DNA of 13,471 bases from Candidatus Geohydrothermomicrobium daggyaiense (GCA_015711695.1 JACVIW010000037.1:1-13471); one strand, 5' to 3'. Positions 1 through 6,514 are shown, numbered from the stretch's first letter. Numbers and translations are program-made. The notes: generated by a model from the letters alone, not told the origin.

Positions 1-117
1 AAAGGAACATGAAAGATTGCACCCTCCAAGTCGAACGAAAACCTGTCTGCAGCCTAAAAGTGGACCCTCACCCTGAACTGAATCGAATATTTCCTCGACA
101 TTCCCCCTGGAAGACAA
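1..117 (-). CDS. queE: 7-carboxy-7-deazaguanine synthase, N-terminal fragment (runs off the window)
   Basis: This is the first 39 codons of a radical-SAM enzyme that converts 6-carboxy-tetrahydropterin to 7-carboxy-7-deazaguanine, the step after QueD in preQ0/queuosine synthesis. The translated start reads VEEIFDSVQGEGPLLG, then VFVRLGGCNLSCSF. The E-I-F-x-S-x-Q-G-E-G substrate region and the start of the CX3CX2C cluster motif (C33, C37) are diagnostic; the third cysteine should be the first residue outside the window. I place the start at TTG 117-115 because an AAAGGAG Shine-Dalgarno site overlaps the end of queD with 8-base spacing, and because an in-frame TAA (queD's own stop) lies just upstream. 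It is three codons behind queD in the same frame, so the two are co-transcribed and probably translationally coupled. Identity is secure; the rest of the protein cannot be judged. Confidence 0.9.
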   Translation of the reverse strand, partial: MSSRGNVEEIFDSVQGEGPLLGCRQVFVRLGGCNLSCSF

Positions 118-120
118 CGT

Positions 121-504
121 TTACGCTCCTTTGCTCTCTCCGTATGACGCCATCGTGGATGGCGACTCCCAAACACGTACGCAACTTAGCCTTATTCCTT
201 GAGCCTTCACTTTTGATTCCAAAAGCTCAAAGACTATTTTTGCCACGTTCTCGGCTGTCGGAGCCAATCTGGTGAAAGGGTCAATCTCGTTCAAATTTGA
301 GTGGTCGTAAGGTTTGAGGGTTTCCTCGAGAGCGCGTTTCGCTTCATCGAAATCCATAAGCATCCCATGCTCGTTAAGGCGCGGTCCGCTAAACTCAGCT
401 TCCACAACCCACGTATGCCCGTGAAGCTTCGAACATCTGCCGGGGTATCCCGGAAGCAAGTGTGCAGCCGAAATAGACTTCCTCACGGCAATTGAGAAAC
501 TCAA
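121..504 (-). CDS. queD: 6-carboxy-5,6,7,8-tetrahydropterin synthase (QueD/PTPS family)
   Basis: The 127-residue protein has the usual length for bacterial QueD, a cytosolic zinc enzyme that makes 6-carboxytetrahydropterin from dihydroneopterin triphosphate. The zinc-binding histidines are H15 (SAAHLLPGY) and H28/H30 (KLHGHTW). The catalytic cysteine is C24 (PGRCSKLHGH), D67-H68 follow in KPYDHSNLN, PTAEN is at 82-86, and the pterin-anchoring glutamate is E113 in VWESPSTMASY. QueD has Cys24 at the position characteristic of the bacterial enzyme. The start is TTG at 504-502, preceded by GGAGG with 8-base spacing; no ATG fits. It sits immediately upstream of queE, which confirms the queuosine-precursor role rather than tetrahydrobiopterin synthesis. 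I saw no preQ1 riboswitch upstream. Confidence 0.93.
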   Translation of the reverse strand: MSFSIAVRKSISAAHLLPGYPGRCSKLHGHTWVVEAEFSGPRLNEHGMLMDFDEAKRALEETLKPYDHSNLNEIDPFTRLAPTAENVAKIVFELLESKVKAQGIRLSCVRVWESPSTMASYGESKGA

Positions 505-681
505 TTCCTAAACCTCCGATCATTTAATCCGTTGGGACACCGCCCGCTCAATAAAATTTCGAATTTCAAATCCAGCTGAAATCCTATGATCAATCATTTA
601 CGCCCATTTACACACAAATTCTATACGAATATTACGTGTTCACTGCTCAAATGGATAACCTTAACACTAATTCCTCAAACG

Positions 682-707
682 CGTTTAATAATGTCGTTTA
701 ATAATAT
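682..707. repeat. Tandem 13-base direct repeat upstream of queD
   Basis: Two adjacent copies, CGTTTAATAATGT (682-694) and CGTTTAATAATAT (695-707), match at 12 of 13 positions. They lie about 180 bases upstream of the queD start in the AT-rich region between queD and the dehydratase-like gene. Tandem AT-rich copies could be an operator or simple slippage; the sequence does not decide. Confidence 0.4.
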
Positions 708-715
708 TCTTTTTT

Positions 716-744
716 GCGTTCAAATGACTGCCTGACGCTTTTTT
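716..744 (+). terminator. Possible rightward intrinsic terminator with no rightward gene before it
   Basis: On the plus strand GCGTTCA (716-722) pairs with TGACGC (733-738) with one bulged base, and six T residues follow (739-744). Read on the minus strand the hairpin is flanked by A-runs, so it would not stop the minus-strand genes. No plus-strand gene was seen upstream, so either an unannotated plus-strand transcript ends here or the match is chance. The stem is short. Confidence 0.3.
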
Positions 745-757
745 ATAATCTCGATCA

Positions 758-1873
758 TCAATCCCGAACGTTTTCTCCGAGTACCTGGATGAAGTTCTCG
801 ATTCTGAGCTTTGCCTGAGCTCCCACCCTTCCCGGGCAGTCGCACTCTACCGTTATGAACGGAAACTTTAGTTCACGAGAAAAAATCACATCCTCCATAT
901 TCCGATAACAAAAACTCTGCACATAATGAACGATACCATCGATCTGTCTTAACTGGCACTGAGCGTTGATGTCAGCAATCCTTTCGGATAGCGAATAGGG
1001 ATATGTATATAAGAGGTATTGCGCCAGAAAAGACTCAAAATCGGCGATATCATTGTCGAAACCTTCGATATTCTCTGTAATATCGCGAATGTCCCAATAG
1101 AGCTCTGTGTTCTCACCTTTCTCGAGAGCGGGAATCATTGAGAATTGCCTTTGAGTCTCGTGAAAAACGAAACGCCCGCCCATCCTCTCCGCAAGTTGAA
1201 AGATATCGGTATCTATCGGCGGCACCCCCACATAGGCAAGCCTTATCTCCCTTGCGAAACGAATATCAAGACGCCGGTTGAGGGGAGTTCTTTTTCTCGC
1301 TTCCTCTATAAACTCATCGGCTTTTCTTGAGAACTGTTCCGGATCTGAACAAAAATCGCTACCGGAAACAAGCCAAAGATGGTTCTCAAGACCTGTGACC
1401 AGATTCTCGCGCCAGCACATTGAATCAATCCTGGCAATTTTTTCTCGGACACTTCTTAATTTCCGATACCATTCAACCGCATCCTGGATACCAGTTCCCA
1501 ATCTCACGCAGAATTTTTTTATCTCATCAAAAAGACCTTGGGCGTTTCTGGGAAACGGATAGGCAAAAGGTATGAACTCGACGCCATGACGCTCAAGAGC
1601 CTGAAGAAGAATCTCAGTACCTGAACAGTCACCCCTTACCACACCAACAACCCTTCTGATGTCCCCCGAATGTAACACCGCGCCGAAAATTCCTTTTATC
1701 CAGGCGCAGGAGCTCTGCGGAAAACCTTCTTCATGACTGATCTCTATGTATTTTTCTCTCTCCGGACTGGAAATGAAGAGGTTGTTAAGATCAATCGGCA
1801 CATCCCCTGCCGCAAAAATCACCTCAACTGGTATGGTTGACGTTATTCCGACCTTGCATCTTTCAAATGACAT
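758..1873 (-). CDS. 2-hydroxyacyl-CoA dehydratase D-component-like iron-sulfur protein (HgdB/BcrC superfamily)
   Basis: The 371-residue protein belongs to the superfamily of 2-hydroxyglutaryl-CoA dehydratase and benzoyl-CoA reductase subunits, which bind [4Fe-4S] clusters for low-potential radical dehydrations or reductions. Family hallmarks are the N-terminal VGITSTIPVEVIFAAG, the CAWIKGIFG segment (C56), GDCSGTE (C83), and the C-terminal QIDGIVHYVQSFCYRN (C322) followed by the FITVECDCPG strand and an RIENFIQVL helix. Cluster-ligand assignment is inference. The start is uncertain. ATG 1873 places the conserved strand near the N-terminus as in relatives, but its Shine-Dalgarno site is poor. 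A TTG at 1981 would add 36 residues that look unrelated to the family. The gene ends in two consecutive TGA codons. No ATPase activator or partner subunit is adjacent, so substrate and even CoA dependence are unknown. Confidence 0.8.
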   Translation of the reverse strand: MSFERCKVGITSTIPVEVIFAAGDVPIDLNNLFISSPEREKYIEISHEEGFPQSSCAWIKGIFGAVLHSGDIRRVVGVVRGDCSGTEILLQALERHGVEFIPFAYPFPRNAQGLFDEIKKFCVRLGTGIQDAVEWYRKLRSVREKIARIDSMCWRENLVTGLENHLWLVSGSDFCSDPEQFSRKADEFIEEARKRTPLNRRLDIRFAREIRLAYVGVPPIDTDIFQLAERMGGRFVFHETQRQFSMIPALEKGENTELYWDIRDITENIEGFDNDIADFESFLAQYLLYTYPYSLSERIADINAQCQLRQIDGIVHYVQSFCYRNMEDVIFSRELKFPFITVECDCPGRVGAQAKLRIENFIQVLGENVRD

Positions 1874-2053
1874 GTCCGTCCGCTTTAAGTTCTCCCTTCC
1901 TTTTGTGTGATCACTTGAATAACCTACAAAAAGTTTCGCAAAACAAGTACCTGAAAGGATCGAAAATACTAATATTCGCAAAATTCGTGTTCATTATCCT
2001 TAACAAACGATCAACTTCACAAACCGGGCTGTTCCCCTTTTCGGAAAACTTCG

Positions 2054-2887
2054 TCATTCTTCAAACCGGCGTGAGAGCTGACCTGTGACATGAGCGCTAA
2101 TAAGAAGAGCATAAAAACTCGTGAAGAAAATACCAACGAAAAAAAAGAAAAAACCCGAAAGCATAACCAACGGCACGAGTAGCAATGACACCGCCAGAGC
2201 AATAAAATACTGGCTTCTCCTCTCAATGACGTCGTGGATAACCGTTATGACATCCAGCCCTTTTTCCAAACTCCCGGTCGTGGCGAGAATCCCATCAAAT
2301 GAAGGTCGGGTGAGTTTTATAAGGATGAAAACCATGCAAGCAAGCAACCACCCAAACGTGAATAAAGTGAGAAGCAAACCTTCAAGTAAGTGATTCCCAA
2401 CCACTTCACCACCGAAAATTCCTATAAGGCTTGTAGCGGCAAGAACAACCAGTAGAGGGATTAAATATACCAACCTTAGCGCAATCAACCTTGCTCCAAG
2501 CTCAAACTTACCTTTGAGCGAACCCCATTCAGGAAGTTCACAATCTCTGCCCCGCGCAACCGCTTTAACAACTTCACCCATGTAACCCAGCAAAACAAAA
2601 TACGGTAGTATCAAAGGAGAGAGAAATACGACAAGTCCACCTGTGAGAATTTTCTTCAGCCATCGTGGGTCATCAAACACATATTCCAGGCTCCTCCAAA
2701 CGTCCAGTCCTTCCTTCTCTATAAGAAGATTTTGCGCATGGGCATATGGATCGCACCCAGCGCAGTAGATTTTATCCCGTTCGATCGCACAGTCAGAGCA
2801 GAGGAGAACACCGCACGTAACGCACCTTCCAATCGGCTCCTGTTCCGGGTGATTAACACACTCCAATTTCCAGCTCCTATATTTCAT
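2054..2887 (-). CDS. B-box-type zinc finger plus DUF4013 membrane protein
   Basis: The 277-residue protein has an N-terminal B-box-like zinc-binding module with C10, H13, C22, C25, C30, C33, C42 and C45 (ECVNHPEQEP, RCVTCGVLLCSDC, YCAGC). A membrane domain resembling DUF4013 follows: SLEYVFDDPRWLKKILTGG is typical of its start, then VVKAVARGRDCELPEW, and about five or six hydrophobic helices between residues 80 and 265 (around 83-103, 135-160, 166-190 and 228-265). The zinc module should lie in the cytoplasm. No function is established for either the domain or this fusion. The start ATG 2887-2885 has only a weak purine-rich site, but it precedes the first zinc ligand by nine residues and fits. 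The gene lies 39 bases behind the MBL hydrolase gene and may be co-transcribed with it. Confidence 0.8.
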   Translation of the reverse strand: MKYRSWKLECVNHPEQEPIGRCVTCGVLLCSDCAIERDKIYCAGCDPYAHAQNLLIEKEGLDVWRSLEYVFDDPRWLKKILTGGLVVFLSPLILPYFVLLGYMGEVVKAVARGRDCELPEWGSLKGKFELGARLIALRLVYLIPLLVVLAATSLIGIFGGEVVGNHLLEGLLLTLFTFGWLLACMVFILIKLTRPSFDGILATTGSLEKGLDVITVIHDVIERRSQYFIALAVSLLLVPLVMLSGFFFFFVGIFFTSFYALLISAHVTGQLSRRFEE

Positions 2888-2926
2888 CTTTACTAACTTA
2901 ACACGTTACGGTTGCAGTTAATTGTG

Positions 2927-3790
2927 TCACCCTACCGGCAACGACGATCCCGTCACAAGGCTGATGGATGAACCATTTTCGGATCGGACCCTTGAAGCGG
3001 CAACATGCGGGTCGTGTGCCCAGAAAATCAGGATATTCTCTTCTGCCGCTTTCCTCAAAATGGACTCTTTCCTCCAGTAAGTTTCTTCGGGATACAAATC
3101 CCAACCCATCAGCCAGTTTAAGGGGAGATGAGAACTTGTGGGAATGAGGTCACCAGGATATATGGCCTGCTCCCCGCGGGAGTGTATTAAAACAACCTGA
3201 TGACCTCTCGTATGACCACCTGTTCTTTCAACGCGTACCCCTGGAGCAATCTCTTCGTCCCCGTTCAGGATTCTCAGCAGTCCGGCAGCCTCAAGGGCGG
3301 CGAAGTCGTCCCGACGGTACGAAGCAGATTCTAAAGGATGAGGATTCTTCGCTTCTTGAAGTTCTAACTCCTGCACTAGATGGACAGCATTCGGGAATAC
3401 TGGCACATAATCACCTTCGGGGGAAATCTCAACGGCTCCTCCTGCGTGGTCTAGATGCAGGTGAGTGAAGACTACCATATCTATATCATGAGGGGAAATG
3501 TTGAAATCAAGCAGTCTGTCCTTAACCTGAAATTTATCGAGGTCGTAAATTTCAAACTGCTTTCTGGAAAACCTTAAGCCCATTCCAGGCTCCACGAGTA
3601 TTTTCATGCCCGAAGTGTGGATTAAAAGCGTGTTCACGGCAAGTGTTATCCTGTTGAGCGAATCCGGCTTTGATTTTTTCTCCCAGAGGGTTTTTGGAAT
3701 AACCCCAAACATGGAACCGCCATCGAGTTTGAACCTCGAGGATACGAAACATTGTACGTCGATCTCCCCTATCCGGACTCCCTTATACAA
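2927..3790 (-). CDS. MBL-fold metallo-hydrolase, N-acyl-homoserine-lactonase-like subgroup
   Basis: The 287-residue protein is a complete metallo-beta-lactamase fold with a two-metal site: H110, H112, D114 and H115 in THLHLDHAGG, H193 in GGHTRGH, D214 in YPGDLIP and H259 in WAHDPH. The order, spacing and length resemble the AiiA/YtnP-like lactonase subgroup, which hydrolyses lactones or related esters, but the fold covers many substrates and I do not assign one. There is no signal peptide, so it should be cytosolic. The start is TTG 3790-3788, preceded by GGAGGG with 6-base spacing; the first ATG (residue 27) would cut into the fold. It stands upstream of the B-box/DUF4013 gene on the same strand. 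Confidence 0.88.
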   Translation of the reverse strand: MYKGVRIGEIDVQCFVSSRFKLDGGSMFGVIPKTLWEKKSKPDSLNRITLAVNTLLIHTSGMKILVEPGMGLRFSRKQFEIYDLDKFQVKDRLLDFNISPHDIDMVVFTHLHLDHAGGAVEISPEGDYVPVFPNAVHLVQELELQEAKNPHPLESASYRRDDFAALEAAGLLRILNGDEEIAPGVRVERTGGHTRGHQVVLIHSRGEQAIYPGDLIPTSSHLPLNWLMGWDLYPEETYWRKESILRKAAEENILIFWAHDPHVAASRVRSENGSSISLVTGSSLPVG

Positions 3791-3832
3791 CTAAATCCCT
3801 CCAATTGCCCGATATTACACTGAAAATCCAAT

Positions 3833-3976
3833 TTATGTTGACCGATTCTTTGTGCAACGACTCTCTTTTTCCGTAATCAGCAATTTTGATAGAAATAAGA
3901 AGGGTAAAGTGAGTTCAATAAACGTATGAAGAGCGTTGCAGCCCACGGCGAAAACGATATCCTCAGAGATTCTCAT
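3833..3976 (-). CDS. Possible small ORF of 47 codons with one hydrophobic segment
   Basis: An open frame from ATG 3976 to TAA 3833 lies 18 bases after the DUF4282 gene and 42 bases before the MBL hydrolase gene, all on the same strand. It encodes a short polar N-terminus (MRISEDIVFAVGC), a hydrophobic stretch with FIELTLPFLFL, and a basic tail (TEKESRCTKNRST). This is the layout of a small single-pass membrane protein. Against it, there is no clear Shine-Dalgarno site before the ATG, and a chance ORF of this length is common. I recognise no family. Confidence 0.2.
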   Translation of the reverse strand: MRISEDIVFAVGCNALHTFIELTLPFLFLSKLLITEKESRCTKNRST

Positions 3977-3994
3977 TCCGACAGAGTTTTCACA

Positions 3995-4408
3995 CTACTC
4001 GAGCGGTGAACCACAGTGATTACAATATTTCATTCCTTGGTTAACGAATTTTCCGCATTCCGGGCAAAGCTTTTGACCGTGCTCATGCGAGTCGCCAGTG
4101 GAGGTCGTCTCTTCACCCGCAGGAAAAAGTTTCCCGCTTTGCCAACCAGAAACAATGTTATTCCTGATGTCTTTCAAAGTTTCGTATATCCTAAAGAATA
4201 TTATCATAATCTCACATATCACCCTTACATAAAGCGCCCCGAAAATCCATATCAAAATGCCCATCAGCGCGCCAACGCCACCTCTTGTCATGCTGAAAAT
4301 GCCGGCTGCGAAGACGCTCAAGACGCCAAGCCAGAAAATGACCTGTATAAACACGGGCGTTATCATAAATTTGAAAGCTATGAAATCTTTGAAACTCTTT
4401 CTTTCCAT
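3995..4408 (-). CDS. DUF4282 membrane protein with C-terminal zinc ribbon
   Basis: The 137-residue protein starts with SFKDFIAFKFMITP, the usual opening of DUF4282, followed by two transmembrane helices (about residues 15-38 and 45-73) and a basic/amphipathic stretch ending FFRIYETLKDIRNN. After a flexible linker rich in T, S and H, a C-terminal zinc ribbon carries C115, C118, C129 and C132 (LCPECGK, MKYCNHCGSPLE). The function is unknown; the ribbon should face the cytoplasm. I chose ATG 4408-4406 rather than the ATG six codons upstream because GGAGG lies four bases before it. A second strong purine run (GGAGGAGG) near 4461-4468 leads nowhere in this frame because TGA follows. It resembles the DUF4013 protein two genes on in joining a zinc module to a membrane domain. 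Confidence 0.8.
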   Translation of the reverse strand: MERKSFKDFIAFKFMITPVFIQVIFWLGVLSVFAAGIFSMTRGGVGALMGILIWIFGALYVRVICEIMIIFFRIYETLKDIRNNIVSGWQSGKLFPAGEETTSTGDSHEHGQKLCPECGKFVNQGMKYCNHCGSPLE

Positions 4409-4902
4409 TTTTCCTCCAATCAGCATTAGCGTGACACAAATATAAAAACTCTCTTTTCACCTCCTCCAGGAATTAATGTATCTTTCGGGATGCTTTGCTG
4501 TAGCTCAAACCACCAATCTACCATAAACCAAAAAACTCGTCCTCAATTCTTGTATTTATTTTACGTATGAAATAAGCGCGAGGTCTCTTTTCAACCAAAT
4601 AAAGTCAATGCCGCCATAAGTTCGTAATCACATATCAATCTAAAATTGCATTTTCATGTTATTAAAAGCAGATATAAGAACGAGTCGCCAAATAGAAGAG
4701 CGAAAAGTTGTCTATCTAATATCATAACTGAAACTTCATCAAATCCTGCCAGTCACTCTTTTCCGCCTATTTAACGAGTTTTTTCTTACCACGGAATTTC
4801 GAATTGCCCGGTTTAATATCTTTATCGACAATAAGATTACACTGGTAATGGAAATACGTCTTTTTGCTCAAATCCGATATGAAAAGTCACGCTGACAAAA
4901 TC

Positions 4903-4917
4903 AAGCGCGACGCGCTT
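4903..4917. repeat. Perfect 15-base palindrome upstream of the GGDEF-like gene
   Basis: AAGCGCG (4903-4909), one central A, then CGCGCTT (4911-4917). It is GC-rich inside an AT-rich intergenic region, about 110 bases before the start codon. It could be a dimeric operator, or a hairpin if the loop is opened. Confidence 0.45.
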
Positions 4918-4921
4918 TATA

Positions 4922-4984
4922 AAAAAGCAAAAGGAACCGATATATTAAATGGGTATATCGACCTCGTATGATGGATTGCTTTTT
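4922..4984 (+). promoter_or_regulatory. Nested inverted repeats in the putative leader of the GGDEF-like gene
   Basis: An outer pair, AAAAAGCAA (4922-4930) and TTGCTTTTT (4976-4984), encloses an inner pair, CGATATA (4938-4944) and TATATCG (4954-4960), with a 9-base loop. Together they can fold as a hairpin inside a longer stem ending 43 bases before the start codon. CCGATAT also occurs as a direct repeat at 4874-4880 and 4937-4943. I recognise no known riboswitch class; c-di-GMP (GEMM) conserved cores are not visible. Confidence 0.35.
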
Positions 4985-5027
4985 GTTTCTGGCTTGAATA
5001 TTGCGAATAGTATTTTCAGGAGGCGAG

Positions 5028-5840
5028 TTGAGCTACAAAAATTTTGAATATTTGGTGCTCGTTCTCGGAGCTACCGCCGTAATCGGGACCATCCTTTTGA
5101 TGGTGATGAATTCGAATGGCGCATCCGAGATAACGGGACAGCTTTTGATTCTCGCTCTCCTTTTCGGAGGTCTTCACTTCGGAAGAAAAGGGGCGCTTGT
5201 AAGTTTTGTGTCCGCGACGCTAATATACATTCTTGTTTTCGTGTTTACCCAGGATAAGCTAAATCTGTCCAATACCGTTATGCTTTTCAGCCGACTGATA
5301 CTCTATGGTGGGGTTGCTTTTATTTCCGGAGAAGTATGCCACAGGTTTAGTCCTGAGTTTGCCATTACCCGGGTAAACGAGCTCGTGGACCCAATCACAG
5401 GTCTTTACAATTCCAGATATATCGCACGTTCCATCGAGAAGGCGATAAGTGAGTTTGACCGCTACGGCTCAAATTTCTCTGTTACCGTTTTCACCCTTAA
5501 GAATGATATTTTCGAAGGGCTTGATAAACATGAAAAACAAGGGATCTTGAAAACGATCGGAAGCACAATTATTAACGGCAACATTCGTATTGCAGACGAG
5601 GCGGCAAGGGTTAACAGGAAAAAATTCGTGATACTTTTCCCGCATACCAATTTCGATGACGCCACATATGCCACTATAAGAGTACGATCGACCATCGTTG
5701 ATTACCTTAGAGGCTTAGACATAAAAGATGCCGAAGAAAATTGGGTAGAGACGGAGATATTTGAATACCCGAAAGACAGCGAAAAAATAGAAACCCTTTC
5801 AATTGAACTCGCCACAAGACTCGCTGAAAAGCTCACTTGA
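5028..5840 (+). CDS. Four-helix membrane protein with a degenerate GGDEF domain
   Basis: The 270-residue protein has about four transmembrane helices in residues 6-102, then a GGDEF-fold domain. The domain opens with DPITGLYNSRYIARSIEKA (from residue 121), the standard GGDEF start. At the active-site position, where active cyclases have RxGGDEF, it reads RVNRKKFVILFPHTN (around residues 194-208), so the catalytic and GTP-binding residues are gone. It cannot be expected to make c-di-GMP; degenerate GGDEF domains often serve as binding or signalling scaffolds, which is inference here. I chose TTG 5028 because AGGAGG lies four bases upstream; another TTG at 5001 has no such site. It stands alone on this strand with a structured upstream region and converges on the acetyltransferase gene. 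Confidence 0.8.
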   Translation: MSYKNFEYLVLVLGATAVIGTILLMVMNSNGASEITGQLLILALLFGGLHFGRKGALVSFVSATLIYILVFVFTQDKLNLSNTVMLFSRLILYGGVAFISGEVCHRFSPEFAITRVNELVDPITGLYNSRYIARSIEKAISEFDRYGSNFSVTVFTLKNDIFEGLDKHEKQGILKTIGSTIINGNIRIADEAARVNRKKFVILFPHTNFDDATYATIRVRSTIVDYLRGLDIKDAEENWVETEIFEYPKDSEKIETLSIELATRLAEKLT

Positions 5841-5910
5841 GCAGTTTAATCTGTGCTACCTCGAGATCCGAAAAGTTAATGGGGCGATTTCAAAAGCGAC
5901 AAAGGATCAA

Positions 5911-5935
5911 CACAGAAGCTTGCTGTGACTGTTTT
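5911..5935 (+). terminator. Weak candidate terminator between convergent genes
   Basis: CACAG (5911-5915) and CTGTG (5923-5927) form a five-pair stem with a 7-base loop, followed after four bases by TTTT (5932-5935). It lies between the GGDEF-like gene and the convergent acetyltransferase gene, where a terminator is expected, but the stem is short and the T-run is offset. Confidence 0.25.
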
Positions 5936-6393
5936 CATTCCGCGTCAGCTTCAATTGACCGCGTCAGCAGCAATCTTTCCTCACAAAACCCAAAACGCCT
6001 GAAAAAATTTGCGGATTGATCATCATGGTCGATCGCTATATCCACTTCAAAGCAGCCGCGCATCTCCGCATGACGTAGAGCATCTCGAACGAGGGTGGTT
6101 CCGATGCCCTTCCCTCTCCGCTCCGCGGAAACGACGATTGCCACAATACTTGCACTCTGCCTGACATCAAAAGGAGTGAATCTGAACTCCATGATCGCCA
6201 TCCCGCACGGTTTTTCATCTTCAAGCGCGAGCAAAAAAAGCCACGAGTCAGAATTGATTAGCTTCGCTGTTATCAGGTCCCACCTGTCGAGGTCAGCCGG
6301 AAGTTGCCATGACTTTTCTCGAGCCAAATCAAGAAGAAAGCCACTCACAAGCCCGTGATCTACAGGACCAGCACGTTTAACAGAAACGCTCAA
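5935..6393 (-). CDS. GNAT-family N-acetyltransferase
   Basis: The 152-residue protein has the normal GNAT length. It starts with the first strand and helix (MSVSVKRAGPVDHGLVSGFLL) and has the acetyl-CoA pyrophosphate-binding loop ERRGKGIGTTLV (R92-G98, matching R/Q-x-x-G-x-G/A). The C-terminal motif is QSANFFRRFGF (about 126-136). Such enzymes move an acetyl group from acetyl-CoA to an amine, and the substrate cannot be told from sequence. I chose TTG 6393-6391 as the start because GAGGAGG lies five bases upstream and GNAT homology begins there. The frame stays open to 6588, but the extra 65 residues have no family match by eye, no ribosome site, and would run through the palindrome and into the divergent operon. 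It is divergent from the NusG_II/ECF operon. Confidence 0.85.
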   Translation of the reverse strand: MSVSVKRAGPVDHGLVSGFLLDLAREKSWQLPADLDRWDLITAKLINSDSWLFLLALEDEKPCGMAIMEFRFTPFDVRQSASIVAIVVSAERRGKGIGTTLVRDALRHAEMRGCFEVDIAIDHDDQSANFFRRFGFCEERLLLTRSIEADAE

Positions 6394-6420
6394 CCTAACC
6401 TCCTCGCGCAGGCTAATGTC

Positions 6421-6435
6421 CACCAGGTCCTGGTG
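6421..6435. promoter_or_regulatory. Perfect 15-base palindrome in a divergent promoter region (candidate operator)
   Basis: CACCAGG (6421-6427), central T, CCTGGTG (6429-6435). It lies 28 bases upstream of the acetyltransferase start and 80 bases upstream of the NusG_II gene. A weak minus-strand promoter, TTCATT (6466-6461), 17 bases, TATTTT (6443-6438), would place the transcription start near or within it. A second, shorter palindrome CTGATCAG is at 6489-6496. Symmetry and location suggest a dimeric repressor site; no regulator gene is in view. Confidence 0.45.
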
Positions 6436-6514
6436 ATAAAATAACATTTTGGCATGCATAAATGAAACTTGAAGTTCTGCTACAACCCTGATCAGCAGGA
6501 ACGGGTTTACATAG

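Larger units (their letters stand above)
4409..5027. other. Gene-free region of about 620 bases before the GGDEF-like gene
   Basis: I see no protein or RNA gene I can support here. The left half (4427-4860) is AT-rich with no clear structure. The right part (about 4860-4990) is dense in inverted repeats, listed separately. A possible but poor promoter for the rightward gene is TTGCCC (4804-4809), 17 bases, then GACAAT (4827-4832). A 30-codon open frame starting at ATG 4879 (MKSHADKIKRDALYK...) and ending at TGA 4969-4971 has no ribosome binding site and covers one of the palindromes, so I did not call it. Confidence 0.5.

Noticed and set aside
505..757. preQ1 riboswitch upstream of queD
   Set aside because: I looked for the short preQ1-I core and saw none; only repeats and AT-rich sequence are present.
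1874..1981. 36-residue N-terminal extension of the dehydratase-like protein from TTG 1981
   Set aside because: The extension does not resemble the family, and the conserved VGITSTIPVEV strand normally lies at the N-terminus. The start remains somewhat open because ATG 1873 has a weak ribosome site.
4016..4429. 137-codon plus-strand ORF antisense to the DUF4282 gene
   Set aside because: The minus strand encodes a recognisable membrane domain and zinc ribbon with a strong ribosome site; the plus frame has no family features or ribosome site.
4879..4971. 30-codon plus-strand ORF MKSHADKIKRDALYK... before the GGDEF-like gene
   Set aside because: No Shine-Dalgarno site, and it covers inverted repeats that explain the region better.
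6394..6514. FMN or other vitamin riboswitch ahead of the ECF operon
   Set aside because: The 121-base gap is too short and lacks conserved cores; the palindrome is the only clear element.
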